A stretch of 38,109 nt of DNA from the NCBI GenBank assembly GCA_027592745.1, contig JAQCLG010000017.1, forward strand, positions 1-38,109, read 5' to 3'. Every line of letters starts with the position of its first letter. Position 1 is the first letter of the stretch. The notes under the pieces are model-generated. The model did no database searches. It was not told where the DNA came from and worked only from the letters and a program-made list of their open reading frames with translations. Positions 22,920 through 31,231 of the stretch are shown here, piece after piece. The DNA is from Pseudomonadota bacterium. Lineage in GTDB: Bacteria > Pseudomonadota > Alphaproteobacteria > SP197. Position numbers and translations under genes: made by a program.

Positions 22920-23864
22920 ATGGCCATGGGCTGCATGCACACGATCCATCGGAACCACCACCATTTCGGCTGGAACAATGCCCATGCACCCGCACTGACC
23001 GTGGCGCCGGGCGAGACGGTCTATCTGGAAACGGTCGATTCCTCGGGCGGCCAGCTCACTGCCATGTCGACGCTGTCGGACCTCGCCACGCTGGATTTCG
23101 GCAAGGTCAACCCCGTGACCGGCCCGATAGCCATCGACGGCGCGCAGCCGGGCGACGCCGTGAAGGTGACCCTGCTCGGCTTCGAGCCGAGCGGCTGGGG
23201 CTGGACCGCGCTGATCCCCGGCTTCGGCCTGCTCACCGACCAGTTCCCCGATCCCGCCCTGCACCTGTGGAACTACGACCGCGATCGCCTGGGAGCCAGC
23301 GCCTATGGTCCTGGCGGACGGGTGCCCCTGAAACCCTTCGTCGGCACCATGGGGCTGGCCCCGGCAGAGGCCGGCCTGCACAGCGTCGTGCCGCCGCGCC
23401 GCGTCGGCGGCAACATGGACATTCGCGATCTCGCCGAAGGCACCGAACTGCTGCTGCCGGTCGAGGTCGCGGGCGGGCTCTTTTCGCTGGGCGACACCCA
23501 TGCCGCGCAGGGCGACGGCGAGGTCTGCGGCACGGCGATCGAGAGCCCGATGAACGTCGCCCTGAAGTTCGATCTGGTGAAGGGCGCCAACCTGCCCTTC
23601 CCGCGCTTCCGCACCCCGGGCCCGGTAACGCGCCATCTCGACGAGAAGGGCTACCTGGCAACCACCGGCATCGGCCCGGACCTGTTTGCCGGCGCGCGCG
23701 CCGCGGTGAGCGGCATGATCGACCTGCTCTGCGCCGAACAGGGCCTGCAGGCCGACGAGGCCTACATGCTCTGCAGCGTGGCCGGCGACCTGCGCATCAG
23801 CGAGATCGTCGACATGCCCAACTGGGTCGTCTCGTTCTATTTCCCGCGGGTCGTGTTCGCCTAG
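22920..23864 (+). CDS. Acetamidase/formamidase family protein
   Basis: The 314-aa protein of the FmdA/AmdA family would hydrolyse formamide or a short-chain amide to the acid and ammonia. Recognisable parts are the N-terminal HHHFGWNNAHAPALTVAPGE, the PVTGPIAIDGAQPGDAVKV block, the metal-site segments GGNMDIRDL and LFSLGDTHAAQGDGEVCGTAIE, and the C-terminal YMLCSVAGDLRISEIVD. The ATG at 22920 has GGGGAG six bases upstream. It is divergent from the dehydrogenase gene with a 228-bp intergenic region. Formamide-type amides could arise from N-methyl amine breakdown, but that link is inference only. Confidence 0.9.
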   Translation: MAMGCMHTIHRNHHHFGWNNAHAPALTVAPGETVYLETVDSSGGQLTAMSTLSDLATLDFGKVNPVTGPIAIDGAQPGDAVKVTLLGFEPSGWGWTALIPGFGLLTDQFPDPALHLWNYDRDRLGASAYGPGGRVPLKPFVGTMGLAPAEAGLHSVVPPRRVGGNMDIRDLAEGTELLLPVEVAGGLFSLGDTHAAQGDGEVCGTAIESPMNVALKFDLVKGANLPFPRFRTPGPVTRHLDEKGYLATTGIGPDLFAGARAAVSGMIDLLCAEQGLQADEAYMLCSVAGDLRISEIVDMPNWVVSFYFPRVVFA

Positions 23865-23876
23865 ATTGCGAGCGTG

Positions 23877-24872
23877 TCAGTAGGCCGCCCCCAGGCCCAG
23901 GGGGTGGGCCGGCGCGAAACTCGCCATGAGCAGCGCCACACCGGCAGCCAGAATGACGAGGCCGCCGACCAGCGCCAGACCGCGCGTGACCAGGGCAAGC
24001 ATGCCTGCGCGCATGCCGGCGAGGCGCACCGCCCGGTCGGAGGCATAAACGGCCACGAGCGCCAGGATGCAGACGGTGATCGCCGTGCCCGCGGATATCG
24101 CCAGCACCGCCAGAACCCCTGCCCACGTGAGATGCAGGATGCTGGCGAAGGCCAGGACCATGACCGCCCCCGAACAGGGACGCAGGCCGACCGAGACGAC
24201 CACTGCCGCAGCGGTGCGCCAATCATGCACCCGGCGGGCGATGTCGGGGGTAACGACGTGGCTGTGGCCGCAGCCGTCATGGTCGTGATGCCCGTGATGA
24301 CCATGGTGGCCGTGCGTCTCGCGCCCGTGCAGACGCCGCCACAGCGGTGCCAGACTGCGCAGCACGAGATAGGCACCCAGAGCGGCAATCAGGGCAAAAC
24401 TCACGCGTTCGGTCCAGACTGCGGCTTCCTGGGTTTCCCGCCCGACGAAACCGGCAAGACCGATCAGGCCCAGCACCAGGACGATGGCGACCAGCCCCTG
24501 GCACAGGGCGGCAGCGCAGGAAAGCATCAGGGCGCGCCCGATCCGACGTTCGTGGCTGACCAGATAGGCGGTCAGCACCACCTTGCCATGGCCCGGACCG
24601 GCGGCATGGAAGACCCCATAGAGGAAGCTGCTGGCAATCAGCGCCCAGGCCGTGGCCAGCGTGGCATGCTCGCCCAGCGCCGAGAGTTCGCCGCTGAGCT
24701 GGCGATGGAGCAGCCGTTGCTGGTCCATGACAAAGGCGATCGCGCGCGACCAGAGCGAGGGGTCACCCGCGGCACCGTCGCTGCCGAAGGCGGCGCCGGC
24801 GATTGGCGCCATCATCAGGACGGCGAGCGCCGCCAGCCTCAGGGCGCGTCGCGACACGAGATCGTCACCCAT
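23877..24872 (-). CDS. Nickel/cobalt efflux (RcnA/NicO-type) transporter
   Basis: The 331-aa integral membrane protein has six or more helices, the NicO-type motif YGVFHAAGPGHGKVVLTAYLVS, a cytosolic His-rich loop (HGHHGHHGHHDHDGCGHSH) and a second conserved segment VSVGLRPCSGAVMVL. RcnA-type members export nickel and cobalt; related members supply nickel to enzymes. The start is either the ATG at 24872 or a GTG at 24857; both lie inside the end of the DUF1007 gene, so the two are coupled. The DUF1007-NicO pairing recurs in proteobacteria. Metal choice (Ni, Co or other) is uncertain. Confidence 0.85.
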   Translation of the reverse strand: MGDDLVSRRALRLAALAVLMMAPIAGAAFGSDGAAGDPSLWSRAIAFVMDQQRLLHRQLSGELSALGEHATLATAWALIASSFLYGVFHAAGPGHGKVVLTAYLVSHERRIGRALMLSCAAALCQGLVAIVLVLGLIGLAGFVGRETQEAAVWTERVSFALIAALGAYLVLRSLAPLWRRLHGRETHGHHGHHGHHDHDGCGHSHVVTPDIARRVHDWRTAAAVVVSVGLRPCSGAVMVLAFASILHLTWAGVLAVLAISAGTAITVCILALVAVYASDRAVRLAGMRAGMLALVTRGLALVGGLVILAAGVALLMASFAPAHPLGLGAAY

Positions 24873-25519
24873 TGGGCGAACTGGGCGCCCAGGGTGTCGT
24901 CGGAGGTCTGCGTGATATCGAGCGAGAGGGCATAGGCGACGACATCGGGATCGGGCTGCGCCTCCTCGATGCTGGCCGTACAACCGGGCGGTCCTCCCTC
25001 CACGCGCAGGCCGTCGCCTTCGGGCAGGTGTTCCATCGCGGCCATGTAGGTCGGATCGAAGATGGCGTAGGAGAGCGGCTGGCCATCGCGGGGCACGGGA
25101 CTGTCGAAGAGCAGCGTGAAGGCCATGTAGATGCGGCCCCCGGCATAGGCCGTGGTCGCGTCTGTCGCCTCCGGAACGGAGACGGGACCGGTGCCTGCGC
25201 GAATCTCGGTGAAGTAGTCCCAGGTGCGCAACTGCGCGAGGTTCTCGGCCGCCAGGGCCTGCAGCAGGCCTATGTCGGGCGCGCCGTCGCCGTCCTCGTC
25301 GAAGCCGTCCGTGGCAAAGGCCGAATAGGTTTCGTCGAACAGCCAGTTCTCGCGCAAGCCCAGGATCGCGCCGTCCTCGTCGAGCAGCACGGTGACCTGG
25401 AGGTCGATCCAGCCGTGGGGATGGGCCGCCGCGCCGCCGGCCCAAAAGAACAGGGCCGCGACCCATGGCAGCAGGCGGATGCATCCGCGGCACGACGAAC
25501 CGGACATGGAGAATTCCAT
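24839..25519 (-). CDS. DUF1007 family periplasmic protein
   Basis: The 226-aa protein has a signal peptide (LLPWVAALFFWAGGAAA, cleavage before HPHGWID) and the conserved mature N-terminus HPHGWIDLQV, a potential metal ligand pair. DUF1007 proteins have no established function but are often encoded next to NicO/RcnA-type transporters, as here (33-bp overlap). An acidic segment FDEDGDGAPDIG resembles an EF-hand-like calcium loop. The ATG at 25519 overlaps the stop of the VOC gene (TGATG); a second ATG at 25507 is also possible. A periplasmic metal-handling partner of the transporter is a reasonable inference. Confidence 0.85.
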   Translation of the reverse strand: MEFSMSGSSCRGCIRLLPWVAALFFWAGGAAAHPHGWIDLQVTVLLDEDGAILGLRENWLFDETYSAFATDGFDEDGDGAPDIGLLQALAAENLAQLRTWDYFTEIRAGTGPVSVPEATDATTAYAGGRIYMAFTLLFDSPVPRDGQPLSYAIFDPTYMAAMEHLPEGDGLRVEGGPPGCTASIEEAQPDPDVVAYALSLDITQTSDDTLGAQFAQWVTISCRDAP

Positions 25520-25992
25520 CAGGAGGGGTGGCAAGTATCCCCGTCCCGGCCCATGGGCGCCATACCCTTTTCAGTGAGTTCGTCGATCGCCTTCTGCGAC
25601 TTGCGCAGATGGCCAAGTCCCATGCCGTTCAGCACATGGTCGGCCTTGGTGAACTGGATGTCGGTATAGGTCGTGATCTCTACCCGGTTGCCCCAGGGAT
25701 CGAGGAAGTCGAGAAAGCGGCCGTCGAGCAGTTCGACGCCCATCTCCTCGAGCAACCGCCGCGCCAGCGGCTTGTCGTCGACGGCGATGCCGAAGTGGCG
25801 CTTGTCGTCGGGCCCCTGGCGGCGGCCCCTGGAGAAGTTGATGAACTGGTCGCCGAAGTAGACGAAGGCAGCATCCTCGTCCTGCGAAGCGATCTCGAGA
25901 TCGAGGAAACGACCGTAAAAGGCCAGCGCCTCGCCGATATCGCCGACCTCCAGCGCAACGTGGTTGATTCCCGCGGGTCTTGCCTTGGTCAT
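25519..25992 (-). CDS. Glyoxalase/bleomycin resistance (VOC) family protein
   Basis: The 157-aa protein begins INHVALEVGDIGEALAFYGRFL, the first beta-alpha-beta-beta-beta unit with a metal-ligand His. It ends the domain with FLDFLDPWGNRVEITTY, whose Glu is the last metal ligand of VOC enzymes. Members include metal-dependent glyoxalases, dioxygenases and resistance proteins, so the reaction is open. AGGGAG precedes the ATG at 25992. Its stop overlaps the DUF1007 start (TGATG), making a three-gene coupled unit with a probable nickel/cobalt transporter. That is notable because several VOC enzymes use nickel or cobalt. Confidence 0.87.
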   Translation of the reverse strand: MTKARPAGINHVALEVGDIGEALAFYGRFLDLEIASQDEDAAFVYFGDQFINFSRGRRQGPDDKRHFGIAVDDKPLARRLLEEMGVELLDGRFLDFLDPWGNRVEITTYTDIQFTKADHVLNGMGLGHLRKSQKAIDELTEKGMAPMGRDGDTCHPS

Positions 25993-26286
25993 GCCGTGCT
26001 CCCTGATTGCAGGTTGCCGCCGCCATGAAGCGGCCCGGGACTCTACATGGCGTCCGAATGGCCTGGTGCAATGCCGGTGCTGCGCGCGGCTGCAATTCCA
26101 GGCTGTTGTGTGCGCTACTTCATCGCCTTTATCACGAACCCCGGGGCAGGATGGGCGTTCTTGTCGAGAGTTGCGGACAGAGCAGGCGGCTGCCGGTCGA
26201 AAGAACATGAAACCTCCCTCCTCCAGAAAGATCGCGTCGGGCGGTCCGGCGCACAGCACCAGCACGAGGCGCCGGGGGGGCCTTCG

Positions 26287-26652
26287 GTGCTGATCGTCGA
26301 GGACGATCTGGCCGTGGCCAGCGTCATCGAGCAGGCACTGATGGCGGAGGGGTACGACTGCCTGCATGCCGAGGTCACCGAGGATGCCCTGCAGATCATG
26401 ATGCATGTCTCGTTCGATCTGGCGGTCGTCGACATCTTCATGCGCGGCCAGGGTGGGCTCGTCTCGATCCAGGCGCTGCGCCGGCGCCATCCTCATTGCC
26501 GGATCATCGCCACGAGCGGCGGCTGGTCCTCCATGACGCCGACCGAGGCGCTACGGGCAGCCTGGAAGCTTGGCGCCGACGAAACCCTGCCCAAGCCGTT
26601 CCGTCTGGAACGACTGATAACCATGTCGCACATGCTGCTGCGCGCCGAATAG
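26287..26652 (+). CDS. Stand-alone response-regulator receiver protein (start unclear)
   Basis: A single receiver domain of about 121 aa from the GTG at 26287. It has the acidic pair in LIVEDDLA, the phospho-acceptor Asp49 (AVVDIFM), Thr76/Ser77 (IIATSGG) and Lys103 (LPKPF). No output domain and no kinase gene are nearby, so it may act by protein-protein interaction. The 5' end is problematic. The open frame runs back to ATGs at 26047 and 26071, but the best-looking start (ATG at 26207, MKPPSSRKIASGG) lies in another frame that would join the receiver only by a shift at the seven-G run 26274-26280. The stretch 25993-26286 holds no other gene. Confidence 0.75.
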   Translation: MLIVEDDLAVASVIEQALMAEGYDCLHAEVTEDALQIMMHVSFDLAVVDIFMRGQGGLVSIQALRRRHPHCRIIATSGGWSSMTPTEALRAAWKLGADETLPKPFRLERLITMSHMLLRAE

Positions 26653-26701
26653 GGCAAGCAGAGACTGGCGGGGATCGGCGCCTGCCCCTATCTTCGCGGC
26701 C

Positions 26702-29044
26702 ATGACAAGCGATGGCATCGGCGTCCCTCTGCGGCGCAAGGAAGATCTTCGGTTCCTGACCGGCGCGGGACGCTACAGCGGCGACCGGCGCGAGCGTGGC
26801 GAACTGGTCGCCGTGTTCCGCCGCAGCGACGAGGCGGCCGGCGCCATCGTGGCGATCGACACGACCCAGGCGCGCGCCGTTCCCGGTGTCGTGGCCGTGT
26901 GGACCGCCCGCGACCTGCCCGGCACGGGCCTTCCCGGGGTCGGCGCACGCGTCGCCTACCGCAAGGCTGACGGCACCCCGACGCCCGAACTGCTGCGGCC
27001 CGTGCTGGCAGCCGACCGGGTCCGCATGGCGGGCGACGCGCTTGCCATCGTCGTCGCCGAAACCGAGGAAGCCGCGCGCGACGGCGCCGAGGCGATCGCA
27101 GTCACCATCGAGGCGGCCCCAGCGGTGGGGACCATTGCGGCGGCCTGCGCGGAAGGCGCGCCCGCGGTATGGGAGAACTGCCCCGACAACCGCGCCTACG
27201 TCTGGGCGGGCGGCGACGGCGCTGCCGTGGACGAAGCGCTGGAACGTGCGGCCCATGTCGTCGCACTCGACATCACCAACTGCCGCATCACCGCCAACCC
27301 GATGGAGCCGCGCTGCTGTCTTGCGGTACCCGAAGCCGGCGGCAAGTTGCGCCTGGTCATGGGCAACCAGGCACCGCACCTGCTGCGCACCCGCATCGCG
27401 CCCCTGCTCGCCATGGCCGAGACCGACATCACCATCGTCAGCGAGGACATGGGCGGGGGTTTCGGCATGCGCGTGACACCCTATTCGGAGGAGGTCGCGG
27501 TAAGCCGCGCGGCACTGGCCCTGCAGCGCCCGGTGCGCTGGACCGGGACGCGCAGCGAATGCGTCATCACCGATACCGGTGCACGCAGCCACGAGACCTC
27601 CGCGTACCTGGCGCTCGACGCCGAAGGCCGCATCACCGGCCTTGCCGTGACGACGCGGGCCGAGATGGGTGCCTATCTCACCGGATTCGGGCCGGGTGTG
27701 CCGGTGGAGCTCTATGCGCCGCTGATTCCGGGCGCCTACCGCCTGCCCGCGATCTCGGTCACGGTCGAGGGCGTGCTCACCAACACCGCCCCGACCGCCC
27801 CCTATCGCGGCGCCGGCAGGCCGGAGGCGATCTACCTGATCGAACGCCTGATGGATGCCGCGGCGGCACAGACCGGCATCGATCCGGCCGAGCTGCGGCG
27901 GCGCAACATGATCCGACCCGCCGAGGTGCCGTTCACCACGGTGACCGGCCTGCCCTATGAAGCGGTCGACTTTCCCGGCCTGCTCGACGACGCGCTCGCC
28001 ATGGTCGACCGCGAGGCCTTCGAGGTTCGACGCGCAGAAGCAGCAACCCAAGGAAGGCTGCGCGGCATGGGCTTCTCCATGTTCGTCGAGACCTCTGCCA
28101 TGCCCGGGCCCAGCGTGTTCGAGACGGCGCAGGTCCGGGTCCATCCGACAGGCGACGTCGAACTCGCCGTGGGCACCCACAGCCACGGCCAGGGCCACGC
28201 CACGGTGTTTGCCCAGATTCTGGGCCAGCGCCTGGGCCTGGCGACCAGCCGGGTCGAGGTCGTCTATGGCGATACCTCGCGCGCACCCTACGGCCAGGGC
28301 ACCTATGCCTCGCGGTCGACGGTGCTGGCCGGGCCGGCGATCACCATCGCGGCCGACAAGGTGATCGCCAAGGGCCGGCGCATCGCCGCCCATCTCCTTG
28401 AGGCCGCGTTCGACGACGTGGAGTTTGACGAAGGCAGCTTCCGCATCGTCGGCACCGACCGTGCGGTCACCTGGGGTGAGGTCGCGCTGACCGCCTACGT
28501 GCCGCACAACTTCCCGCATGAGGAACTCGAGCCGGGCCTTGAGGAACGCGCGTTCTACCATCCCGAGGGCGGCACCTTTCCCAGCGGCTGCCATGTCGCC
28601 GAAGTCGAGGTCGATGCCGAGACCGGCGTCTGGCACGTCGTCGATTATGCCGGGGTCGACGACGTCGGAACGGTGATCAATCCCCTGCTGCTCGAAGGCC
28701 AGCTTCACGGCGGCATCGCGCAGGGCCTGGGCCAGGCGCGCCTGGAACATGCCGTGTACGACGCTGAATCAGCGCAACCCCTGGCGGGCAGTTTCCTCGA
28801 CTACGCCATGCCGCGGGCCGACGACATGCCACCGATCCGCCGGATCGACCGCCCGGTGCCCAGCGGCAGCAACGTGCTGGGGGTCAAGGGTGCGGGCGAA
28901 CTGGGCACGGTAGGGGCAACGCCGACCGTGATCCTGGCTCTGCTCGACGCCCTGCGCCCGTATGGCGTCAACGCCATCGACATGCCGGCCACACCCCAGG
29001 CCGTCTGGCGCGCGTTGCAGGCCGCAAGTGAGCGGCGCGACTAG
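26702..29044 (+). CDS. Xanthine dehydrogenase-family molybdenum-binding subunit (CoxL form II-like)
   Basis: The 780-aa protein is the large subunit of a molybdenum hydroxylase. It has the N-terminal RKEDLRFLTGAGRY, MGGGFGMR near residue 255 for the cofactor, APYRGAGRPEA near 366 (a form II CoxL signature rather than the AYRCSFR of true CO dehydrogenase), QGTYASRST, and the catalytic-Glu block KGAGELGTVGA near 730. It should hydroxylate an aldehyde, purine or N-heterocycle. The usual FAD (CoxM) and [2Fe-2S] (CoxS) subunit genes are not beside it, so it is an orphan large subunit that must borrow partners or act differently. The ATG at 26702 follows a gap of only 49 bp. Confidence 0.9.
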   Translation: MTSDGIGVPLRRKEDLRFLTGAGRYSGDRRERGELVAVFRRSDEAAGAIVAIDTTQARAVPGVVAVWTARDLPGTGLPGVGARVAYRKADGTPTPELLRPVLAADRVRMAGDALAIVVAETEEAARDGAEAIAVTIEAAPAVGTIAAACAEGAPAVWENCPDNRAYVWAGGDGAAVDEALERAAHVVALDITNCRITANPMEPRCCLAVPEAGGKLRLVMGNQAPHLLRTRIAPLLAMAETDITIVSEDMGGGFGMRVTPYSEEVAVSRAALALQRPVRWTGTRSECVITDTGARSHETSAYLALDAEGRITGLAVTTRAEMGAYLTGFGPGVPVELYAPLIPGAYRLPAISVTVEGVLTNTAPTAPYRGAGRPEAIYLIERLMDAAAAQTGIDPAELRRRNMIRPAEVPFTTVTGLPYEAVDFPGLLDDALAMVDREAFEVRRAEAATQGRLRGMGFSMFVETSAMPGPSVFETAQVRVHPTGDVELAVGTHSHGQGHATVFAQILGQRLGLATSRVEVVYGDTSRAPYGQGTYASRSTVLAGPAITIAADKVIAKGRRIAAHLLEAAFDDVEFDEGSFRIVGTDRAVTWGEVALTAYVPHNFPHEELEPGLEERAFYHPEGGTFPSGCHVAEVEVDAETGVWHVVDYAGVDDVGTVINPLLLEGQLHGGIAQGLGQARLEHAVYDAESAQPLAGSFLDYAMPRADDMPPIRRIDRPVPSGSNVLGVKGAGELGTVGATPTVILALLDALRPYGVNAIDMPATPQAVWRALQAASERRD

Positions 29045-29063
29045 CGCTCGAGGAAGACCCCAC

Positions 29064-29583
29064 ATGGCCGGCCTTGCCTGGAACGATCAAAGAGGTTGCC
29101 CGTGTCGGCGAAGGCCTGCTGTCGCACGCCCTGCCGGAGCCGGAATGGACGCACCAGGCGCATTTCGCCGCCCTGGTCCACCTCCTGCGCGCACACCGGG
29201 AAATCGATCTCGATCGCCAGCTGCCCGGCATCATCTGGCGCTACAACGCTGCGGTGGGCACGCCCAACACCGACAGCCGCGGCTATCACGAGACCATCAC
29301 GCGGTTCTACCTGTTGGCGGTGCGCGCCTTCCTTGCGCGTCAGGCGGACGATCCCGGTCCGGGCGCCATGACGACCCGCCTGGTCAATGCCTCTTTCGGC
29401 CAGACCGGCTTCCCGCTGCGCTACTACTCGCGGGAGGTCCTGCTTTCCGTGCAAGCCCGCAGGGTCTGGGTCGAGCCCGACCTTGCGCCCTTCGATTTCG
29501 AACGCTGCACGCTCACAGTCGATCCCGAACGCGACGGGGCGCGCTGGAAGGCCTCGCCATCAAAACCCGAGGGTGGATCTTAA
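29064..29583 (+). pseudogene. Conserved hypothetical gene with apparent +1 frameshift near its start
   Basis: The body of the gene (about 165 aa, VARVGEGLLSHALPEPEWTH, then HFAALVHLL, PGIIWRYNAAVGTPNTDSRG, NASFGQTGFPLRYYSRE) is a compact soluble protein of unknown function that reads as a conserved family. The only in-frame start is a weak TTG at 29074. A good start, ATG 29064 with GAGGAAG upstream, encodes MAGLAWNDQ in another frame. Removing one A from the AAA at 29089-29091 would join it smoothly to EVARVGEG. Either there is a single-base insertion (real or a sequencing error) or the TTG is used. It follows the molybdenum subunit by about 20 bp. Confidence 0.6.
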
Positions 29584-29596
29584 GCCTGTATCGCGT

Positions 29597-30214
29597 TCAG
29601 AGGCCGTGGACCAGGCGCACCGAGGGGCGCTGCGCCACGCTGGCGGCAAGCCGGGCGGCATTGGGAAAGTCTTCGATGCGGGGATGGCCCATCTCGGGCG
29701 AGAGCCAGGTCGAGAGCATGTGGAGATGGATGTCGGCCGCCGAAAATCGGTCGCCGACAAACCATGGCCGCTCGCCGATGGCTTGATCGATGAAACCCCA
29801 GACTTCCCGGAGGCGTTCGCACGAGCGCTGCTGCACGCTTTCCCGTGCCGCCTCGCCCGCACAGTAGCGCGCCCAGTGATAGGTGAGCTGGTAGGCGATC
29901 TGCAGGGTGTTGGAGAGATAAACCATCCACTGCAGGAAGGGGCCGCGCACCGGATCGTCAAAGGCGGGGGCGAGGCCGGCCGCGGGATGGCGGTCGGCAA
30001 GGTAGATCGAGATCGCCGACGCCTCGTGCATCGCCATCGCACCGTCGACCAGCACGGGAACCCAGCCGTTGGGATTGTGGGCCAGCAGCTCGACATCGCG
30101 CGGCTTGCCCGATCCGATCTCCGTGTGGACCAGCGTGTAGGGCGCGCCAATCTCCTCGAGCACGACACGGGGGCCGCATGCGGCCGAGCCCTCGGCATAG
30201 AACAGGCGGTACAT
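29597..30214 (-). CDS. Glutathione S-transferase family protein
   Basis: The 205-aa protein has a thioredoxin-like N-terminal domain (MYRLFYAEGSAACGPRVVLEE) with the cis-Pro segment GWVPVLV and the glutathione-binding EASAISIYLADR near residues 65-76. An all-alpha C-terminal domain contains FVGDRFSAADIHLHML, the N-capping box of the GST fold. It conjugates or reduces substrates with glutathione in the cytosol; the substrate is not predictable. AGAGGG lies upstream of the ATG at 30214. It converges on the hypothetical gene ending at 29583. Confidence 0.9.
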   Translation of the reverse strand: MYRLFYAEGSAACGPRVVLEEIGAPYTLVHTEIGSGKPRDVELLAHNPNGWVPVLVDGAMAMHEASAISIYLADRHPAAGLAPAFDDPVRGPFLQWMVYLSNTLQIAYQLTYHWARYCAGEAARESVQQRSCERLREVWGFIDQAIGERPWFVGDRFSAADIHLHMLSTWLSPEMGHPRIEDFPNAARLAASVAQRPSVRLVHGL

Positions 30215-30243
30215 GAACCCTCTTTCGACAATGGCCACGGCAG

Positions 30244-30600
30244 TCAGGGGCCTTGCGTTGGCCTGACAAAGCCGCCCCGGCGCGGGCTTCGTTCGCGCCG
30301 CATGGGCAGCACGATCAATCCTACGAAGAGCACGATCAGCACGTAGAGATAGACAAAAAACACGAAGGTCACGGTCGCGACCGTGTGGAAGAGGAATTCC
30401 TCGACGCCAGGCCAGACAAAGACGCCGACGATGACGGCCGCCAGGAACAGGCTTGCGACCACGGCAAGCACAGCAAAGACGATCCAGCGCCTGCGGGCCG
30501 AGCGTATCGCGTTCGGTCGGACAAGGACCATGAGACCGATGGTCGTTCCTCCCATGAACGCCGCCCACATCAGGCCGATCGGAACGGCGGATTCGATCAT
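30244..30600 (-). CDS. Small membrane protein with three predicted helices (118 aa)
   Basis: No named family is recognised. The product has three hydrophobic segments (about residues 5-28, 38-63 and 72-102) and a basic Arg-rich tail (RRERSPRRGGFVRP), so the C-terminus is probably cytosolic. The second helix ends in VGVFVWPGVEEF; a very similar FVWP turn occurs in the 103-aa membrane protein encoded 300 bp upstream, suggesting the two are related. It is the last gene of the minus-strand run that starts with the DAO oxidoreductase. The ATG at 30600 lacks a clear ribosome-binding site. Confidence 0.6.
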   Translation of the reverse strand: MIESAVPIGLMWAAFMGGTTIGLMVLVRPNAIRSARRRWIVFAVLAVVASLFLAAVIVGVFVWPGVEEFLFHTVATVTFVFFVYLYVLIVLFVGLIVLPMRRERSPRRGGFVRPTQGP

Positions 30601-30696
30601 GACACAGAGGGTGAACCTGCCCGCGACCGCTGACAAGCGACCGCGATCACACGCTTGCCGCAACCTTGATCGCCGCACGGGATCACTTGACGGGCC

Positions 30697-30900
30697 CTAC
30701 TCGCCCTCGGCGACGAAGGAACAGCGTCCGTGCTCCTGCATCGTCCGGCCGAGGCGATACACGGCATCGAGATAGGCCGACGTGCTCAGCGTGATCCCTT
30801 CCCTGTCGGTCAGATCGAAGCAGCGGGCCGCGACCCGGTGGCTTCCATTCCCTTCAACCCTCAGGGAGTCGCATTGCCGTCGGGCAGCCGGCCGGTTCAA
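30697..30900 (-). CDS. Possible 67-aa soluble protein
   Basis: A 67-codon ORF begins with TTG at 30900 overlapping the preceding stop (TTGA) and has no recognised domain. The product contains FDLTDREGITLSTSAYLDAV and RLGRTMQEHGRCSFVAEGE, with a composition like a folded soluble protein, and two or three cysteines. The stop-start overlap and its place between two related membrane protein genes favour translation; the TTG start and short length weigh against it. If it is not coding, the interval 30601-30896 is empty. Confidence 0.42.
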   Translation of the reverse strand: MNRPAARRQCDSLRVEGNGSHRVAARCFDLTDREGITLSTSAYLDAVYRLGRTMQEHGRCSFVAEGE

Positions 30901-31208
30901 TGCCGCCCGCCGCGACTACGCAGGACTGGCAGCAGGAAGATGACCAGCAGGAGGCCGAGGACAAGCAGGGCAAAGACGACGGCAACGACCAGGAAAGGCC
31001 GGTTCTCCCCGGCCCCGATGCCCACCACCTCCGGCCAGACGAAGTTCACCATCAGGGCGACGGCCAGGAAGACCAGCGCAATGCTCTTGACGCCCAGGAA
31101 GGCAAAGAGCCGGGGGCCTGGTGCCGGCGCCACGCTCCGCAGCACCACCGCCGTCGCCCCTCCGCAGACGATCACCATGGCTGCCGACCAGACGACGGCC
31201 AGCATCAT
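30897..31208 (-). CDS. Small membrane protein with three predicted helices (103 aa)
   Basis: The product is unrecognised. Three hydrophobic segments (MLAVVWSAAMVIVCGGATAV, then a second ending VNFVWPEVVGIG, then FLVVAVVFALLVLGLLLVIF) and a short basic tail RSRGGRH indicate an inner-membrane protein. Its FVWP turn after helix 2 matches the 118-aa protein downstream. It starts 23 bp after the DAO oxidoreductase stop on the same strand, so co-transcription is likely. The function is unknown. Confidence 0.6.
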   Translation of the reverse strand: MMLAVVWSAAMVIVCGGATAVVLRSVAPAPGPRLFAFLGVKSIALVFLAVALMVNFVWPEVVGIGAGENRPFLVVAVVFALLVLGLLLVIFLLPVLRSRGGRH

Positions 31209-31231
31209 CGGCGAGAGGCCTGCCCTCGGGG

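Noticed and set aside
28018-28035. GGTTCGA match suggestive of a tRNA T-arm
   Set aside because: It lies within the CoxL-like coding frame and no acceptor stem or anticodon arm could be built around it.
26504-28750. 748-aa minus-strand open frame opposite the CoxL-like gene
   Set aside because: Antisense shadow; the plus frame has the molybdenum-binding motifs and a good start.
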